A DNA stretch of 32,361 nucleotides from Candidatus Pelagibacter sp. (GCA_002692055.1 NZJW01000009.1:14322-46682); one strand, 5' to 3'; shown: positions 1 to 8,188, counted from the stretch's first letter. Numbers and translations are program-made. The notes: generated by a model from the sequence alone, not told the origin.

Positions 1-771
1 TATTTTGACTTTTATTTTCTCACCAACAGTAAACATATCATTTAGATTTGATATTTTTAAATGTGATACTTCAGATGAATGAAGTAGACAGTCTAGACTT
101 TCAATAGAAACAAAACAACCATATGATTGTACTGCCTTAATAATACCCTCTACTACTTGACCAACTTTATAATTTTTGATCACCTTTTCTTTATTCTTAT
201 TTTTTTCTTGCTCTAATATTTGTCGTCGACTTGCAATGACATTCATTCTTACATTATCAATTTTAATTATTTGGAATTCCATTGGTTTGTTCATATATTC
301 ATTCATATTTTTAATTGGTTTATCTGCAACTTGGCTGTTAGGACAAAATGCAAAGATTCCAAATATTTCCACTACTACTCCACCTTTCACAGTGTTTTTA
401 ATTATACCACTTACTTTTTCCTGTTTTTCAAATGCTTGCTCTATTTTTTTCCATGATTTTGCTCTTCTTGCTTTCTCGATACTTAAAACAATGTTACCAT
501 TACGATCTTCGGTACGTTCTAAAAAAACCTCTATTTCTTTTCCTTCTTCTAATGCGTCTAGTTCAGCATGAGGAATTTCGTTTCTATCTACGATACCACT
601 AGATTTTGCCCCTTTAATAAAAACATGAACATATTTGTCATCTATTTTCTCAACAGTTCCTGAAACAATCGTATTATCTTTTAAAATAATATTATCTAGG
701 TTTTTGGATATTAATTTTGCAAATTCTGAATTTGTATCTTGATTATATACTTTTAAATTGTCTGTACTCAC
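1..771 (-). CDS. rpsA: 30S ribosomal protein S1, partial (3' end outside window)
   Basis: Ribosomal protein S1 binds mRNA on the 30S subunit and promotes initiation, especially on messages lacking a strong Shine-Dalgarno. The reverse-strand reading is open from 771 to the left edge, about 257 codons. It shows tandem S1/OB-fold repeats, with cores such as VSGTVEKIDDKYVHVFIKG, VSGIIKNTVKGGVVVEIFG and VEGIIKAVQSYGCFVSIES; the third repeat is cut by the window edge. The start is GTG at 771-769. An in-frame TGA lies five codons upstream with no ATG or TTG between, so GTG is forced. The G of the upstream aroA-cmk stop is the first base of this GTG (TAGTG), implying translational coupling. The order aroA, cmk, rpsA is common in proteobacteria. 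Confidence 0.95.
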   Translation of the reverse strand, partial: MSTDNLKVYNQDTNSEFAKLISKNLDNIILKDNTIVSGTVEKIDDKYVHVFIKGAKSSGIVDRNEIPHAELDALEEGKEIEVFLERTEDRNGNIVLSIEKARRAKSWKKIEQAFEKQEKVSGIIKNTVKGGVVVEIFGIFAFCPNSQVADKPIKNMNEYMNKPMEFQIIKIDNVRMNVIASRRQILEQEKNKNKEKVIKNYKVGQVVEGIIKAVQSYGCFVSIESLDCLLHSSEVSHLKISNLNDMFTVGEKIKVKI

Positions 772-2768
772 TAATATTTTTTTATCTCACTTTCTATTAA
801 GAAAATTATTTTCTCTAGTGCGCGCGATATACCATTTGTGTCATTCCGTATCAATATAGAATCCTTCGTTTTTTTTAAAGGACTCACTTTTCTGGATTTA
901 TCCGCTAAATCCCTAGCTTTTAGAGCATTTAAAATCTCTTTAAAATCAACATTTTTCTCATCTTTCTTGGCTTTTAATTCTAAAAATCTCCTTTTCGCTC
1001 TGAGTTTTACTTTAGCATCTATGAATAATTTAATATCGCTAAAGCCTGCAGGTAATATTTTCGAACAAATATCCCGGCCACCTACAAGAATAATTGAATT
1101 CGGACAGTCAAAAATAAGTTTTCTTTGAATAGGTATAAGCACCTTTCTAATTGAGGGAATTTTAGCAATTTTAGAGACATAATTTGATATACGTATTGAG
1201 TGCAGTTTTGGATTTTGCAGTTTAGTAATATTGACGCTATTTAAACAATTTATTAAATATTTAATATTAATTTTCCCTCCCCCAGTATTGAGGTGAGCTA
1301 AAGTTAAATAACGATAAAGCAAACCAGAGTCTATAAATACAGCTTTAGATTTATAAAATTTTTTTATTTTCCTTAAGATACTCGACTTACCTGTAGCTAC
1401 CCCACCATCACATGCCACTATAATTTTTTTATTTTTTTTAAACCGTAAACTTTTTACAGTTTGTAAAAAATTAGGAAATGAAACTTTTGTACAATTGAAA
1501 TCATTTATTTGAATCTTTTTTCGCGATACAGATGATAAAACATAAAATGCCATGGCAATTCTATGGTCTTTGTTAAAATTCTTAATAATCGGAATATTAT
1601 TAGAAAAAAATTTTTCTGTTATACCATTTATGAATAAATTATCTTTATTCCTCTTAACATTAGCACCACATAATTTTAAATTCTCAAACATCGTTTTTAA
1701 TCTATCTGACTCTTTAAACTTGAGTTCGCTTAAATTATAAAATTTACTTTCTGTTTTACAAAATAAAGATACTATTAATAATACTGGAACTTCATCGATT
1801 ATACTGGCAACTTCATCAGGTTTAATATCAATACCTTTCATATTAGGTGTGTAAGATGCAATTACATCGCCAGTAGGCTCACCATAGTATTGATGAATGT
1901 TTTCAAATCTAATTTTTGCTCCCATTTTCTTTAGAATTTTTATAAACCCAATTCGATAAGGATTTAAACAGACATTTTTTATTCGTATCTGACTTCCTTT
2001 AGTCAAAATAGCTATACAAATTAAAAATGCACTTGAAGAGGCATCAGAAGGAATTTTATAATTATTAATTGGCTGCAAATACTGCTTGCCCAATATTTTA
2101 ATAGTTTGTTTATTTTTATTTTTGAATACTTTAATAGGATAATTTAAATATTTTAATAATCTTGAGGTGTGATCTCTTACATTGCTAGGACATTCAATAC
2201 TAGTTTCACCAAAACTTATGATACCAGCAAGTGTTGCCGCACTCACCATTTGAGCAGATGGTTTGTCAATTTTAATCTCTGCTTGTATACAATCGGAGTG
2301 TCCCTTAATATTTATTGGTAAAAAATTTCTTTCAGTTGGGCATATATTCATTAAAAACTCTTTTAGAAATTCTAGTCTATAAGGTCTTTTAGTTAGACTC
2401 TGATCCCCGACTATTTTAGCATAAATTTTAGAACCCGCGATAAGCGGTGTTAATAAACGAAATGTAGTACCACTATTTCTACAATCAATTAATAACTTCT
2501 TTTTAGTCTCAGGGTAACCAATTCCTAAACCATAAACAGTATATTGATCTTCATATTTGTTGACTTTTATACCAAGTTTTTTAATAGCCATTATTGAAGT
2601 TAAGGCATCTTCTCCAGGCTGATAAATTTTAACTTTCGATATTCCATGAGCAATACTAGCAAATAATATTGATCTAATGGTAAGGCTTTTATCTGAGGAT
2701 AATCGTACAGAACCTTTAATACAAATATCATTGTCTGGTATCAATTTATTTAATTTTTTAATTGCCAT
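771..2768 (-). CDS. Fused EPSP synthase / cytidylate kinase (AroA-Cmk)
   Basis: One 665-residue ORF carries two enzymes. Residues about 1-440 are 3-phosphoshikimate 1-carboxyvinyltransferase (shikimate pathway: shikimate-3-phosphate plus PEP to EPSP). Visible motifs are SSDKSLTIRS near the N-terminus, NSGTTFRLL (about 96-104), PSAQMVSAATLAG, DEVPVL (about 325) and DHRIAMAF (about 400). Residues about 445-665 are cytidylate kinase (CMP/dCMP phosphorylation), with P-loop GGVATGKSS (about 453-461), FIDSGLLYR, GGRDI and SRKVSPL. The P-loop differs from the usual GPSGSGKG style but keeps GKS. In most bacteria these are adjacent separate genes; here no stop or internal restart separates them. Fused versions are known in databases, so the fusion is unusual rather than unique. 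The ATG at 2768 is 54 bp from the divergent FYDLN-acid gene. Confidence 0.93.
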   Translation of the reverse strand: MAIKKLNKLIPDNDICIKGSVRLSSDKSLTIRSILFASIAHGISKVKIYQPGEDALTSIMAIKKLGIKVNKYEDQYTVYGLGIGYPETKKKLLIDCRNSGTTFRLLTPLIAGSKIYAKIVGDQSLTKRPYRLEFLKEFLMNICPTERNFLPINIKGHSDCIQAEIKIDKPSAQMVSAATLAGIISFGETSIECPSNVRDHTSRLLKYLNYPIKVFKNKNKQTIKILGKQYLQPINNYKIPSDASSSAFLICIAILTKGSQIRIKNVCLNPYRIGFIKILKKMGAKIRFENIHQYYGEPTGDVIASYTPNMKGIDIKPDEVASIIDEVPVLLIVSLFCKTESKFYNLSELKFKESDRLKTMFENLKLCGANVKRNKDNLFINGITEKFFSNNIPIIKNFNKDHRIAMAFYVLSSVSRKKIQINDFNCTKVSFPNFLQTVKSLRFKKNKKIIVACDGGVATGKSSILRKIKKFYKSKAVFIDSGLLYRYLTLAHLNTGGGKINIKYLINCLNSVNITKLQNPKLHSIRISNYVSKIAKIPSIRKVLIPIQRKLIFDCPNSIILVGGRDICSKILPAGFSDIKLFIDAKVKLRAKRRFLELKAKKDEKNVDFKEILNALKARDLADKSRKVSPLKKTKDSILIRNDTNGISRALEKIIFLIESEIKKY

Positions 2769-2822
2769 TACATTAGTAGATCAATATATACCCACTAAAT
2801 TAAATTATAAAAAGAGATTTTA

Positions 2823-3119
2823 ATGGCTGACAAAAAATTTGGACAAAAAAGGGTGTGTCCGCACTGTGAAAAGAAGTTTTACGATTTAAATAAAAAATCG
2901 CCCTTTAAATGTCCTTGTGGTGAAAATGAAATTACAATTGAAAATGAAGACATATTTCTTCCTCAGAACAACCCTGTGGTTCAACAACCCCAAAAATCAG
3001 AAGCAAAAGATGAATTTGCTGATATAGAAAATACCGATAATACATCGGAGGATAATGAAGACGATGTTATTTCACTTGACGATGCTGCACTTGAGGAAGA
3101 GCAAAATACTAAGAACTAG
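2823..3119 (+). CDS. FYDLN-acid (TIGR02300-type) zinc-ribbon protein
   Basis: A small protein of 98 residues. The N-terminal half has a zinc-ribbon-like CPHC...CPCG set (about residues 12-36) surrounding the KKFYDLNKKSP motif that names the family. The C-terminal half is strongly acidic and low in complexity (many Asp, Glu and Asn). The family is largely alphaproteobacterial, often beside aroA, and has no established function; cytoplasmic location is inferred from the lack of a signal sequence. It is transcribed divergently from aroA-cmk across a 54-bp gap that must contain both promoters. Its TAG stop shares a CTAG tetranucleotide with the stop of convergent lptB. Confidence 0.88.
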   Translation: MADKKFGQKRVCPHCEKKFYDLNKKSPFKCPCGENEITIENEDIFLPQNNPVVQQPQKSEAKDEFADIENTDNTSEDNEDDVISLDDAALEEEQNTKN

Positions 3120-4081
3120 ATTTTAAAACCAGTACCCAAATAATATTTAATTGCTTTTTGATCTTTAATTATATCTTTTGGCGGACCTTCGACCATAACT
3201 ACGCCATCTCTAATAATTATACAGTTATCCAATATATCTTGAATAGCAAAAAAGTTATGATCAGTAATAATAACTGAAAGACCCATATCTCTAAGTTCTA
3301 AAATAAATTTTTTAATTGATGATATACTTAATGGATCTAAAGCAGCCATGGGCTCATCAAGTAACAGCACCTTTATATCTTTATTACAAATTCTTTGTAA
3401 AGTTGATATTTTTTTATACTCACCACCTGACATATTATTCGCCTTTACGTTCGCTAAGTACTGAAGACCAAAATAAGATAATAGCTGATAAATCTTAGCC
3501 TCGATTTTATTCTTATCCTCAATATGCAATTCTAAAATAGCATAAAGATTTTCGTATGCTGTCATATTGCCAAACAGTCCTTTGTGCTGCTCTAAAAGAC
3601 TAATACCTTTAAGAGCTCTTTTATGGATTGGTAATTCATTAATTTTCTCATTATTTAATTTAATTTCACCAAAATCTGGAAAAATTTTTCCTACGATAAG
3701 ATTAAATAAAGTTGATTTTCCGGCACCGTTAGGTCCAAGTAATCCTAAAATTTGCCCGTGGTTTAAAGATAAAGAAATATTTTTTAAAATTGGTTTACCA
3801 CCTAAGGTTTTTGAAATTTTTGATATGCTTAAAATTTTTTTATTTGTTTTCTTATTTTGTTCATTAAATTTTATTATGTTTGTTGAAGCAATATTAATTT
3901 GTTTCTTGTTATCATTTTGGTCTTTATGTGCTAATAATTTATTATTTATGATATTTGTTAATATTAAAATATCATTATCCTCATATAGAAATTTTTTTTT
4001 TAATAATAACGTTTTATTCTCAGCTGTAACTGCTTTAATTTTAATCCTTTTTTTTTTGCTAAAATCAGTTTCTTTTTCCAT
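3116..4081 (-). CDS. lptB: LPS export ABC ATPase LptB with N-terminal extension
   Basis: ATPase that powers LPS extraction from the inner membrane with LptF/LptG. It has Walker A GPNGAGKST (about residues 113-121), signature MSGGEYKK, Walker B VLLLDEPMAALDP and switch IITDHNF, in the LptB/LivF-like arrangement. At 321 aa it is about 80 residues longer than usual LptB (about 240). The extra N-terminal segment is Lys/Asn/Ile-rich with strand-like stretches such as INIASTNIIKFNEQ. I found no in-frame ATG, GTG or TTG between the ATG at 4081 and the ATPase domain, so the extension is probably translated. It overlaps the end of lptC by 17 bp and is co-oriented with lptC, kdsD and rnd. lptA, usually between lptC and lptB in alphaproteobacteria, is absent here. 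An A10 run (3992-4001) lies inside the extension. Confidence 0.9.
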   Translation of the reverse strand: MEKETDFSKKKRIKIKAVTAENKTLLLKKKFLYEDNDILILTNIINNKLLAHKDQNDNKKQINIASTNIIKFNEQNKKTNKKILSISKISKTLGGKPILKNISLSLNHGQILGLLGPNGAGKSTLFNLIVGKIFPDFGEIKLNNEKINELPIHKRALKGISLLEQHKGLFGNMTAYENLYAILELHIEDKNKIEAKIYQLLSYFGLQYLANVKANNMSGGEYKKISTLQRICNKDIKVLLLDEPMAALDPLSISSIKKFILELRDMGLSVIITDHNFFAIQDILDNCIIIRDGVVMVEGPPKDIIKDQKAIKYYLGTGFKI

Positions 4082-4655
4082 AAACTCTATCTTTTTTTTT
4101 TAACATAAATATTTCTAAATTATTTGTAATGGTATTTAGTTTAGCAATATCTCCTTTAATGATGTTTTTGCCATCCTTGTATATTACATTTTTTTCTAAT
4201 TTTATTAAGTTTTTATCAGCTAAAAAATTTGCTTCATTAGCAGTTATTATTCCATCTTTATTTGAAATTTTTACATTTTGATAATATTTAATATTTTTAG
4301 ATTTCTTATAATAATTTGCTTTATCAGCCGTAACATTCAACTTACTCCCATCATTAAGCCTTGTATAACTAAGGACATTATTCAATTCAATTAGATCTGG
4401 TTGATCTTTGTTTAAGTATGCTTCTTTGCCTTTAGTAATATAATCTCTCCCACTATCATCAGAAGTTTTGTATTCGACATTCGTAAATTTAGTGACATTT
4501 TTCTCAATATTGTTGTTTATATTAATATCATCAGATAGATCTTTTTGTATTTTGATAGATCCTTTGTTTTGTGAAATATGATAAAAATAGAAAATTGCCG
4601 ATACCAAAACTACAAATAATAAAAAAAAATTAGATTTTGCTTTTTTGGTCATCAT
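4065..4655 (-). CDS. lptC: LPS export protein LptC
   Basis: A bitopic inner-membrane protein of 196 aa that passes LPS from LptB2FG to the periplasmic bridge. The N-terminus has a single membrane segment (about residues 8-26, FFLLFVVLVSAIFYFYH) after a Lys-rich start. The periplasmic part contains the repeating jellyroll-type pattern of the LptC/LptA fold, for example LNVTADKANYYKKSKNIKYY, then IITANEANFLADKNLIKLEK. Its ATG forms an ATGA overlap with the kdsD stop. The 3' end overlaps lptB, and a run of ten A (4092-4101) lies seven codons before its stop. Loss of one A would join this frame to that of lptB without a stop. Assignment rests on domain pattern and operon position. Confidence 0.85.
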   Translation of the reverse strand: MMTKKAKSNFFLLFVVLVSAIFYFYHISQNKGSIKIQKDLSDDININNNIEKNVTKFTNVEYKTSDDSGRDYITKGKEAYLNKDQPDLIELNNVLSYTRLNDGSKLNVTADKANYYKKSKNIKYYQNVKISNKDGIITANEANFLADKNLIKLEKNVIYKDGKNIIKGDIAKLNTITNNLEIFMLKKKDRVYGKRN

Positions 4656-5626
4656 TTATTCATAAACTGTATAATTGAATGAATATTTACTAGACCTCTA
4701 AACTTACCTTTTGATTTGACTAATAATACGGTAATTCTTTTTTTATTCATTAGATTTAAAGCTTCTGGAGCAAGCATCATTTCATCTACAAAAGTCGGAT
4801 TTTTTGTCATTATATCACCTGCTTTTAATTTTTGGAGATTTGAAAATTTACTCGCCGCTCTTGCTGTATCTCCATCAGTTATAATTGATAACTTTTTTGC
4901 TTTTTTTTCTTTTACTAAAACGCATCCAAGTCTCTTAGATGAAATAACTGAAAGTATTTTAGAAAAATACACATCTTTATTTACATAGGGTATTTTATTT
5001 CCTGTAATTAAAAGTTCTTTTATGGGCGTTAAAGATTTTCCAATACTACCATGCGGATGATGTTCACCAAATTTTGATATTTTGAAATTTCTTTTTTTCG
5101 CTACTGTAATTGCAAGCGCGTCACCTATACAAGTCAATATAGTAGTTGTACTTGTTGGGACGAGTGAAAAATTTTTATCACCCGCCTCTTTAATTTTTGG
5201 ATAAATTATATTTATATCAGAATTTTTTGATAATTGTGATTTCGAATTCGAAGAAATACCAATTATTTTTATTTTATATTTTTTTGCAAATTTTAATATT
5301 GAAATTAATTCATTAGTATTCCCACTATTTGAAGCAATAATTAATGTATCATTTTTTTGGAGACTACCTAGTCCGCCATGACTTGCTTGATTTGCGTCTA
5401 AAATATAACTGGAAATTCCTAATGACGAAAAAGTACCACAAGTTTTTTCTAAAATAAGTTTAGATTTTCCAACTCCAGTGAATACTATATTTCCTTTGGT
5501 ATTATTAATGAGATTAACAGCTTTTGAAAAATTTAAATTTAAATTTCTTTGTACTTTTTGAATTGACAAAATCTCTTCTTTTATTATTTTTTTACCAAAA
5601 TTTAATATTTGTTTTTCTGATTTCAT
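4652..5626 (-). CDS. kdsD: Arabinose-5-phosphate isomerase, KdsD/KpsF type
   Basis: Converts ribulose-5-phosphate to arabinose-5-phosphate, the first committed step to Kdo for LPS. The N-terminal SIS domain (about residues 35-185) has GVGKSKLILEK, then NQASHGGLGSLQKNDTLI and ASNSGNTNELI, the usual sugar-isomerase signature, followed by HHPHGSIGKSL. Two CBS repeats follow (about 205-324). I chose the ATG at 5626, one base after the rnd stop (TAATATG). A TTG at 5638 would add four residues but overlaps the rnd coding end. It is followed by lptC with ATGA coupling. The rnd-kdsD-lptC order is a recognised alphaproteobacterial arrangement linking Kdo supply to LPS export. Confidence 0.92.
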   Translation of the reverse strand: MKSEKQILNFGKKIIKEEILSIQKVQRNLNLNFSKAVNLINNTKGNIVFTGVGKSKLILEKTCGTFSSLGISSYILDANQASHGGLGSLQKNDTLIIASNSGNTNELISILKFAKKYKIKIIGISSNSKSQLSKNSDINIIYPKIKEAGDKNFSLVPTSTTTILTCIGDALAITVAKKRNFKISKFGEHHPHGSIGKSLTPIKELLITGNKIPYVNKDVYFSKILSVISSKRLGCVLVKEKKAKKLSIITDGDTARAASKFSNLQKLKAGDIMTKNPTFVDEMMLAPEALNLMNKKRITVLLVKSKGKFRGLVNIHSIIQFMNK

Positions 5627-5627
5627 A

Positions 5628-6242
5628 TTAATGTTCAAAAATATCCCCTAGGCCATTTAAATCTAAATTAGTTCGTGTTTCTAAAAATTGAAAACATTTT
5701 TCAGCTAAATTTAATTTATTTTCTCGATTTAGAATTTTTTCAAGCTCAATTTTAATTTTATGCAAATGAAGTACATCGTTTGCTGCATATTTTATTTGCT
5801 GATCAGTATAATTTTCAATACCCCAATCAGATGTTTGCATTTCTTTATCAAGTTTTATACCAAGCAAATCTTTTGCCAAATCTTTAAGACCATGATTATT
5901 TGTAAATTTTCTACAAATTTTTGATGCAATTTTAGTATCAAAGATATTATTCACTTTAATATGAAGGTGTTGTTTTAAAAAACCTAAATCCGCTCTTCCA
6001 AAATGAAAAATTTTCTTGATTTTTTCGTCCTCTAAAATTTTTTTTAAATTTGGCGCATTATATTTATTCTTAAATTTTACAAAATGAACAAAGTTTGAAC
6101 CGTCTGACAATTGTAACAAGTGAAGTTTATCTGTTAGGGGATTTAATCCAGAAAATTCACCGTCAACAGCTAATGTTGTGACGTTTTTTAAACTTGTGTC
6201 GGTCGGAAGATCGTTTAAATGTAATGTATATTTAAAATTCAT
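5628..6242 (-). CDS. rnd: Ribonuclease D-like 3'-5' exonuclease, short form
   Basis: A 204-aa DEDDy-family 3'-5' exonuclease domain. Exo I is VDGEFSGL (Asp27, Glu29), Exo II is FHFGRADLGFL, and Exo III is KYAANDVLHL, which holds the Tyr and Asp expected of DEDDy nucleases. E. coli RNase D is about 375 aa with C-terminal HRDC domains; those are absent here, as is normal for the short alphaproteobacterial version found beside kdsD. Likely role is 3' trimming of tRNA or other stable RNA; the in vivo substrate is unknown. It starts with ATG and is probably the first gene of the rnd-kdsD-lptC-lptB operon. Only 23 bp separate it from the ATG of the divergent NDUFA9-like gene. Confidence 0.88.
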   Translation of the reverse strand: MNFKYTLHLNDLPTDTSLKNVTTLAVDGEFSGLNPLTDKLHLLQLSDGSNFVHFVKFKNKYNAPNLKKILEDEKIKKIFHFGRADLGFLKQHLHIKVNNIFDTKIASKICRKFTNNHGLKDLAKDLLGIKLDKEMQTSDWGIENYTDQQIKYAANDVLHLHKIKIELEKILNRENKLNLAEKCFQFLETRTNLDLNGLGDIFEH

Positions 6243-6265
6243 ATTTCAATTACTGATTGTATAAC

Positions 6266-7225
6266 ATGTCTTTAGCTTATGTAAAAAAAATCTGTCTTTT
6301 CGGGGGCGCTGGCTTTATAGGGCGTTCAATTGTGAGGCTTTTAGCTAAAAATGGATTTGAGGTTAAAATAGCCACAAGATCACCATTTGATCAAGATTTA
6401 TTAGAATTAAAATCAACTGTTAGTGACCCTGGTCAAATAAGTGTTGAAAAAATTAATATACACTCAAAAAGTCAAATTAAGGATTTCATTAAAGACTGTG
6501 AGATTTGCATAAATTTAGTCGGTATACTGTATGAGAAAGGTAGCAATACATTTAAAAAAATTCATACCATTTTTGCTGATAATTTAACATCTGTAATTAA
6601 AGAAACTAAGTCAATTAAACATTACATTCACTTTTCAAGTTTAGGTGTAAAAAATAATACCAGCTCAAATTATTTAGAAAGTAAATATAAAGCAGAGGAA
6701 ATTGTAAAAAAAAATTTAAAAAATTATACCATCATCAAACCATCTATAGTTTTTGGAGGTGGTAAAAAAGATTTTACAAATACCTTTGCTAAATTAGTAA
6801 ATTTATTTCCAGTTATACCGTTAGCTGGAGCCACAGTCAAATTTGCCCCTGTTTATGTAGGTGATATAGCGTTAGGTGTTGAAAAAATTATCGACCAGGA
6901 AATTAAAATGGAAACAATTGAGTTTGTTGGAAATGAAATTTTTAATTTAACAGAAATAATAAAAATTATTTCGAATGAGACACGTGTTAAAAATTTGATA
7001 ATTCCAATACCATCATGGCTAGGTAAGCTACAAGGTTTGGTTCTGGGTTTAGCTCCAAACCCTATGTTAACGTTAGATCAAGTAAGAACATTAGAGTCTG
7101 GAGATAATATTGCTACAGGAAAAAATAGAACGCTATCTGATTTAAATATAAAACTTACAGATATCAGAAAAGTAATTCCAAATTATTTGTGGAGATTTAG
7201 AAAAGGTGGTCAGTTTGCTAAATAA
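6266..7225 (+). CDS. NDUFA9-like NAD(P)-binding SDR protein
   Basis: An atypical short-chain dehydrogenase/reductase of 319 aa. The N-terminal Rossmann motif is FGGAGFIG (residues 12-19) and a YLESK (Tyr136-Lys140) motif sits at the SDR active-site position. It matches the bacterial relatives of complex I subunit NDUFA9 (COG0702 group), which bind NAD(P)H; direct association with bacterial complex I is inferred from the family name only. The ATG at 6266 was preferred over a TTG nine bases upstream. Its 3' end overlaps convergent uppP by 16 bp. A gene of this family beside uppP is a frequent alphaproteobacterial arrangement. No other complex I gene lies in the window. Confidence 0.8.
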   Translation: MSLAYVKKICLFGGAGFIGRSIVRLLAKNGFEVKIATRSPFDQDLLELKSTVSDPGQISVEKINIHSKSQIKDFIKDCEICINLVGILYEKGSNTFKKIHTIFADNLTSVIKETKSIKHYIHFSSLGVKNNTSSNYLESKYKAEEIVKKNLKNYTIIKPSIVFGGGKKDFTNTFAKLVNLFPVIPLAGATVKFAPVYVGDIALGVEKIIDQEIKMETIEFVGNEIFNLTEIIKIISNETRVKNLIIPIPSWLGKLQGLVLGLAPNPMLTLDQVRTLESGDNIATGKNRTLSDLNIKLTDIRKVIPNYLWRFRKGGQFAK

Positions 7226-7989
7226 AATAATAAGGCAAAGCCTAAAAATAATCTTAAGATTACAAATAAAGTAAGAGAATTTTTTTCTACAAAAGATAAA
7301 AATATTTTAATACAAAATAATGAGGTAACAAAGGATAAAGAAAATCCTATAAACAAAAATAGAAGAATATCTTTATTAAAATTTATCACAACCTCTCCTA
7401 TACCTAAAACAGTTGCAGCAAAAAGTGTTGGAATAGATATGAGAAAACTAAATTTTGCAGAGTCTAATCTTGAAAATCCTAAAAACCTAGCACAAGTTAT
7501 TGTAATTCCTGATCTACTAGTTCCTGGTATTAAAGCAATAACCTGAGCTAATCCGATGTAAAATGCATTCTTATTTGAAATATTATTTTTAAACCTTTGA
7601 CTCACTAAAGTTTTATCAGAGAAATATAAAATAATTGAAAAGAATATGGTAGCTGCAGTCACGATTTTAATATCTTGTAAAAATATATTGATTTGAAAAA
7701 AATTTACTAAAAATCCAATAATGATTACAGGTAAGGTTGCTATAATAATGTTATGAAACAGAGGGATATTACCTACAATATTAAAAATTTCTTTTTTAAA
7801 ATATACTAGCACGGCAAATAATGATCCAGTATGTGCTGATATGTTAAATAAAAGGTTTTTATCTTTGTCTTTCAGCAGCAGTATCTCTTCGAATATAACC
7901 AATAGCCCACTAGATGAAATTGGTATCCATTCGGTGATACCTTGAATAATTGATAAACAAATTAAACTAAAATAAGTCGAAGCAGCCAT
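7210..7989 (-). CDS. uppP: Undecaprenyl-diphosphatase
   Basis: A polytopic inner-membrane enzyme of 259 aa that dephosphorylates undecaprenyl-PP, recycling the lipid carrier for peptidoglycan and surface polysaccharides. Two BacA/UppP motifs are clear: IIQGITEWIPISSSGLLVI (about residues 14-32), the E/Q-rich plus P-SS motif, and LIPGTSRSGITIT (about 153-165), the PGxSRSG motif. Hydrophobic segments throughout fit about eight transmembrane helices. It starts with ATG at 7989; upstream lies the 212-bp region shared with divergent gltD. Bacitracin resistance is a known side effect of overexpression in this family. It serves the glycan and LPS genes elsewhere in the window. Confidence 0.95.
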   Translation of the reverse strand: MAASTYFSLICLSIIQGITEWIPISSSGLLVIFEEILLLKDKDKNLLFNISAHTGSLFAVLVYFKKEIFNIVGNIPLFHNIIIATLPVIIIGFLVNFFQINIFLQDIKIVTAATIFFSIILYFSDKTLVSQRFKNNISNKNAFYIGLAQVIALIPGTSRSGITITCARFLGFSRLDSAKFSFLISIPTLFAATVLGIGEVVINFNKDILLFLFIGFSLSFVTSLFCIKIFLSFVEKNSLTLFVILRLFLGFALLFYLAN

Positions 7990-8138
7990 GGTTTATTTCG
8001 AATATTATTATTTCGTTGCAAAGGCTATAATTAGTTAAATTGAAAAATATTAGTTTTTTTTAAATTTGAATAAAAACCTTAGAAAAGTATTAAAAATTGC
8101 GGCATTTTACAACATTTGTTGATTTTATTGAGTTTTAA

Positions 8139-8156
8139 GGTAAACAAAAGTTTACC
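8139..8156. promoter_or_regulatory. Perfect inverted repeat upstream of gltD
   Basis: GGTAAAC-AAAA-GTTTACC: 7-bp perfect arms around a 4-bp spacer, centred about 54 bp before the gltD ATG. It is too short, and lacks a T-tract on the gltD side, to be a convincing terminator. The symmetry suits a dimeric transcription factor operator. The regulator is unknown. It could also act on divergent uppP, but lies about 150 bp from that start. Confidence 0.5.
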
Positions 8157-8164
8157 AAAAATAC

Positions 8165-8188
8165 TATACATCAAAAAAATAATGTATA
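8165..8188. promoter_or_regulatory. Second inverted repeat just before gltD
   Basis: TATACAT, ten A-rich bases, then ATGTATA: perfect 7-bp arms, ending 13 bp before the gltD ATG. It lies 9 bp beyond the GGTAAAC palindrome, so the half-sites of the two differ. In RNA it could form a weak hairpin in the 5' leader; in DNA it could be a second operator or include the -10 region (TATACA or TATATT). No good Shine-Dalgarno precedes the gltD ATG. Confidence 0.4.

Noticed and set aside
176-571. 131-aa forward ORF opposite rpsA
   Set aside because: The reverse strand gives clear S1 repeats over the whole interval; the forward reading has no motif support.
3567-4103. 178-aa forward ORF opposite lptB
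   Set aside because: It lies antisense to the conserved ATPase domain and has no family features; low-complexity Phe/Leu content comes from A-rich coding on the other strand.
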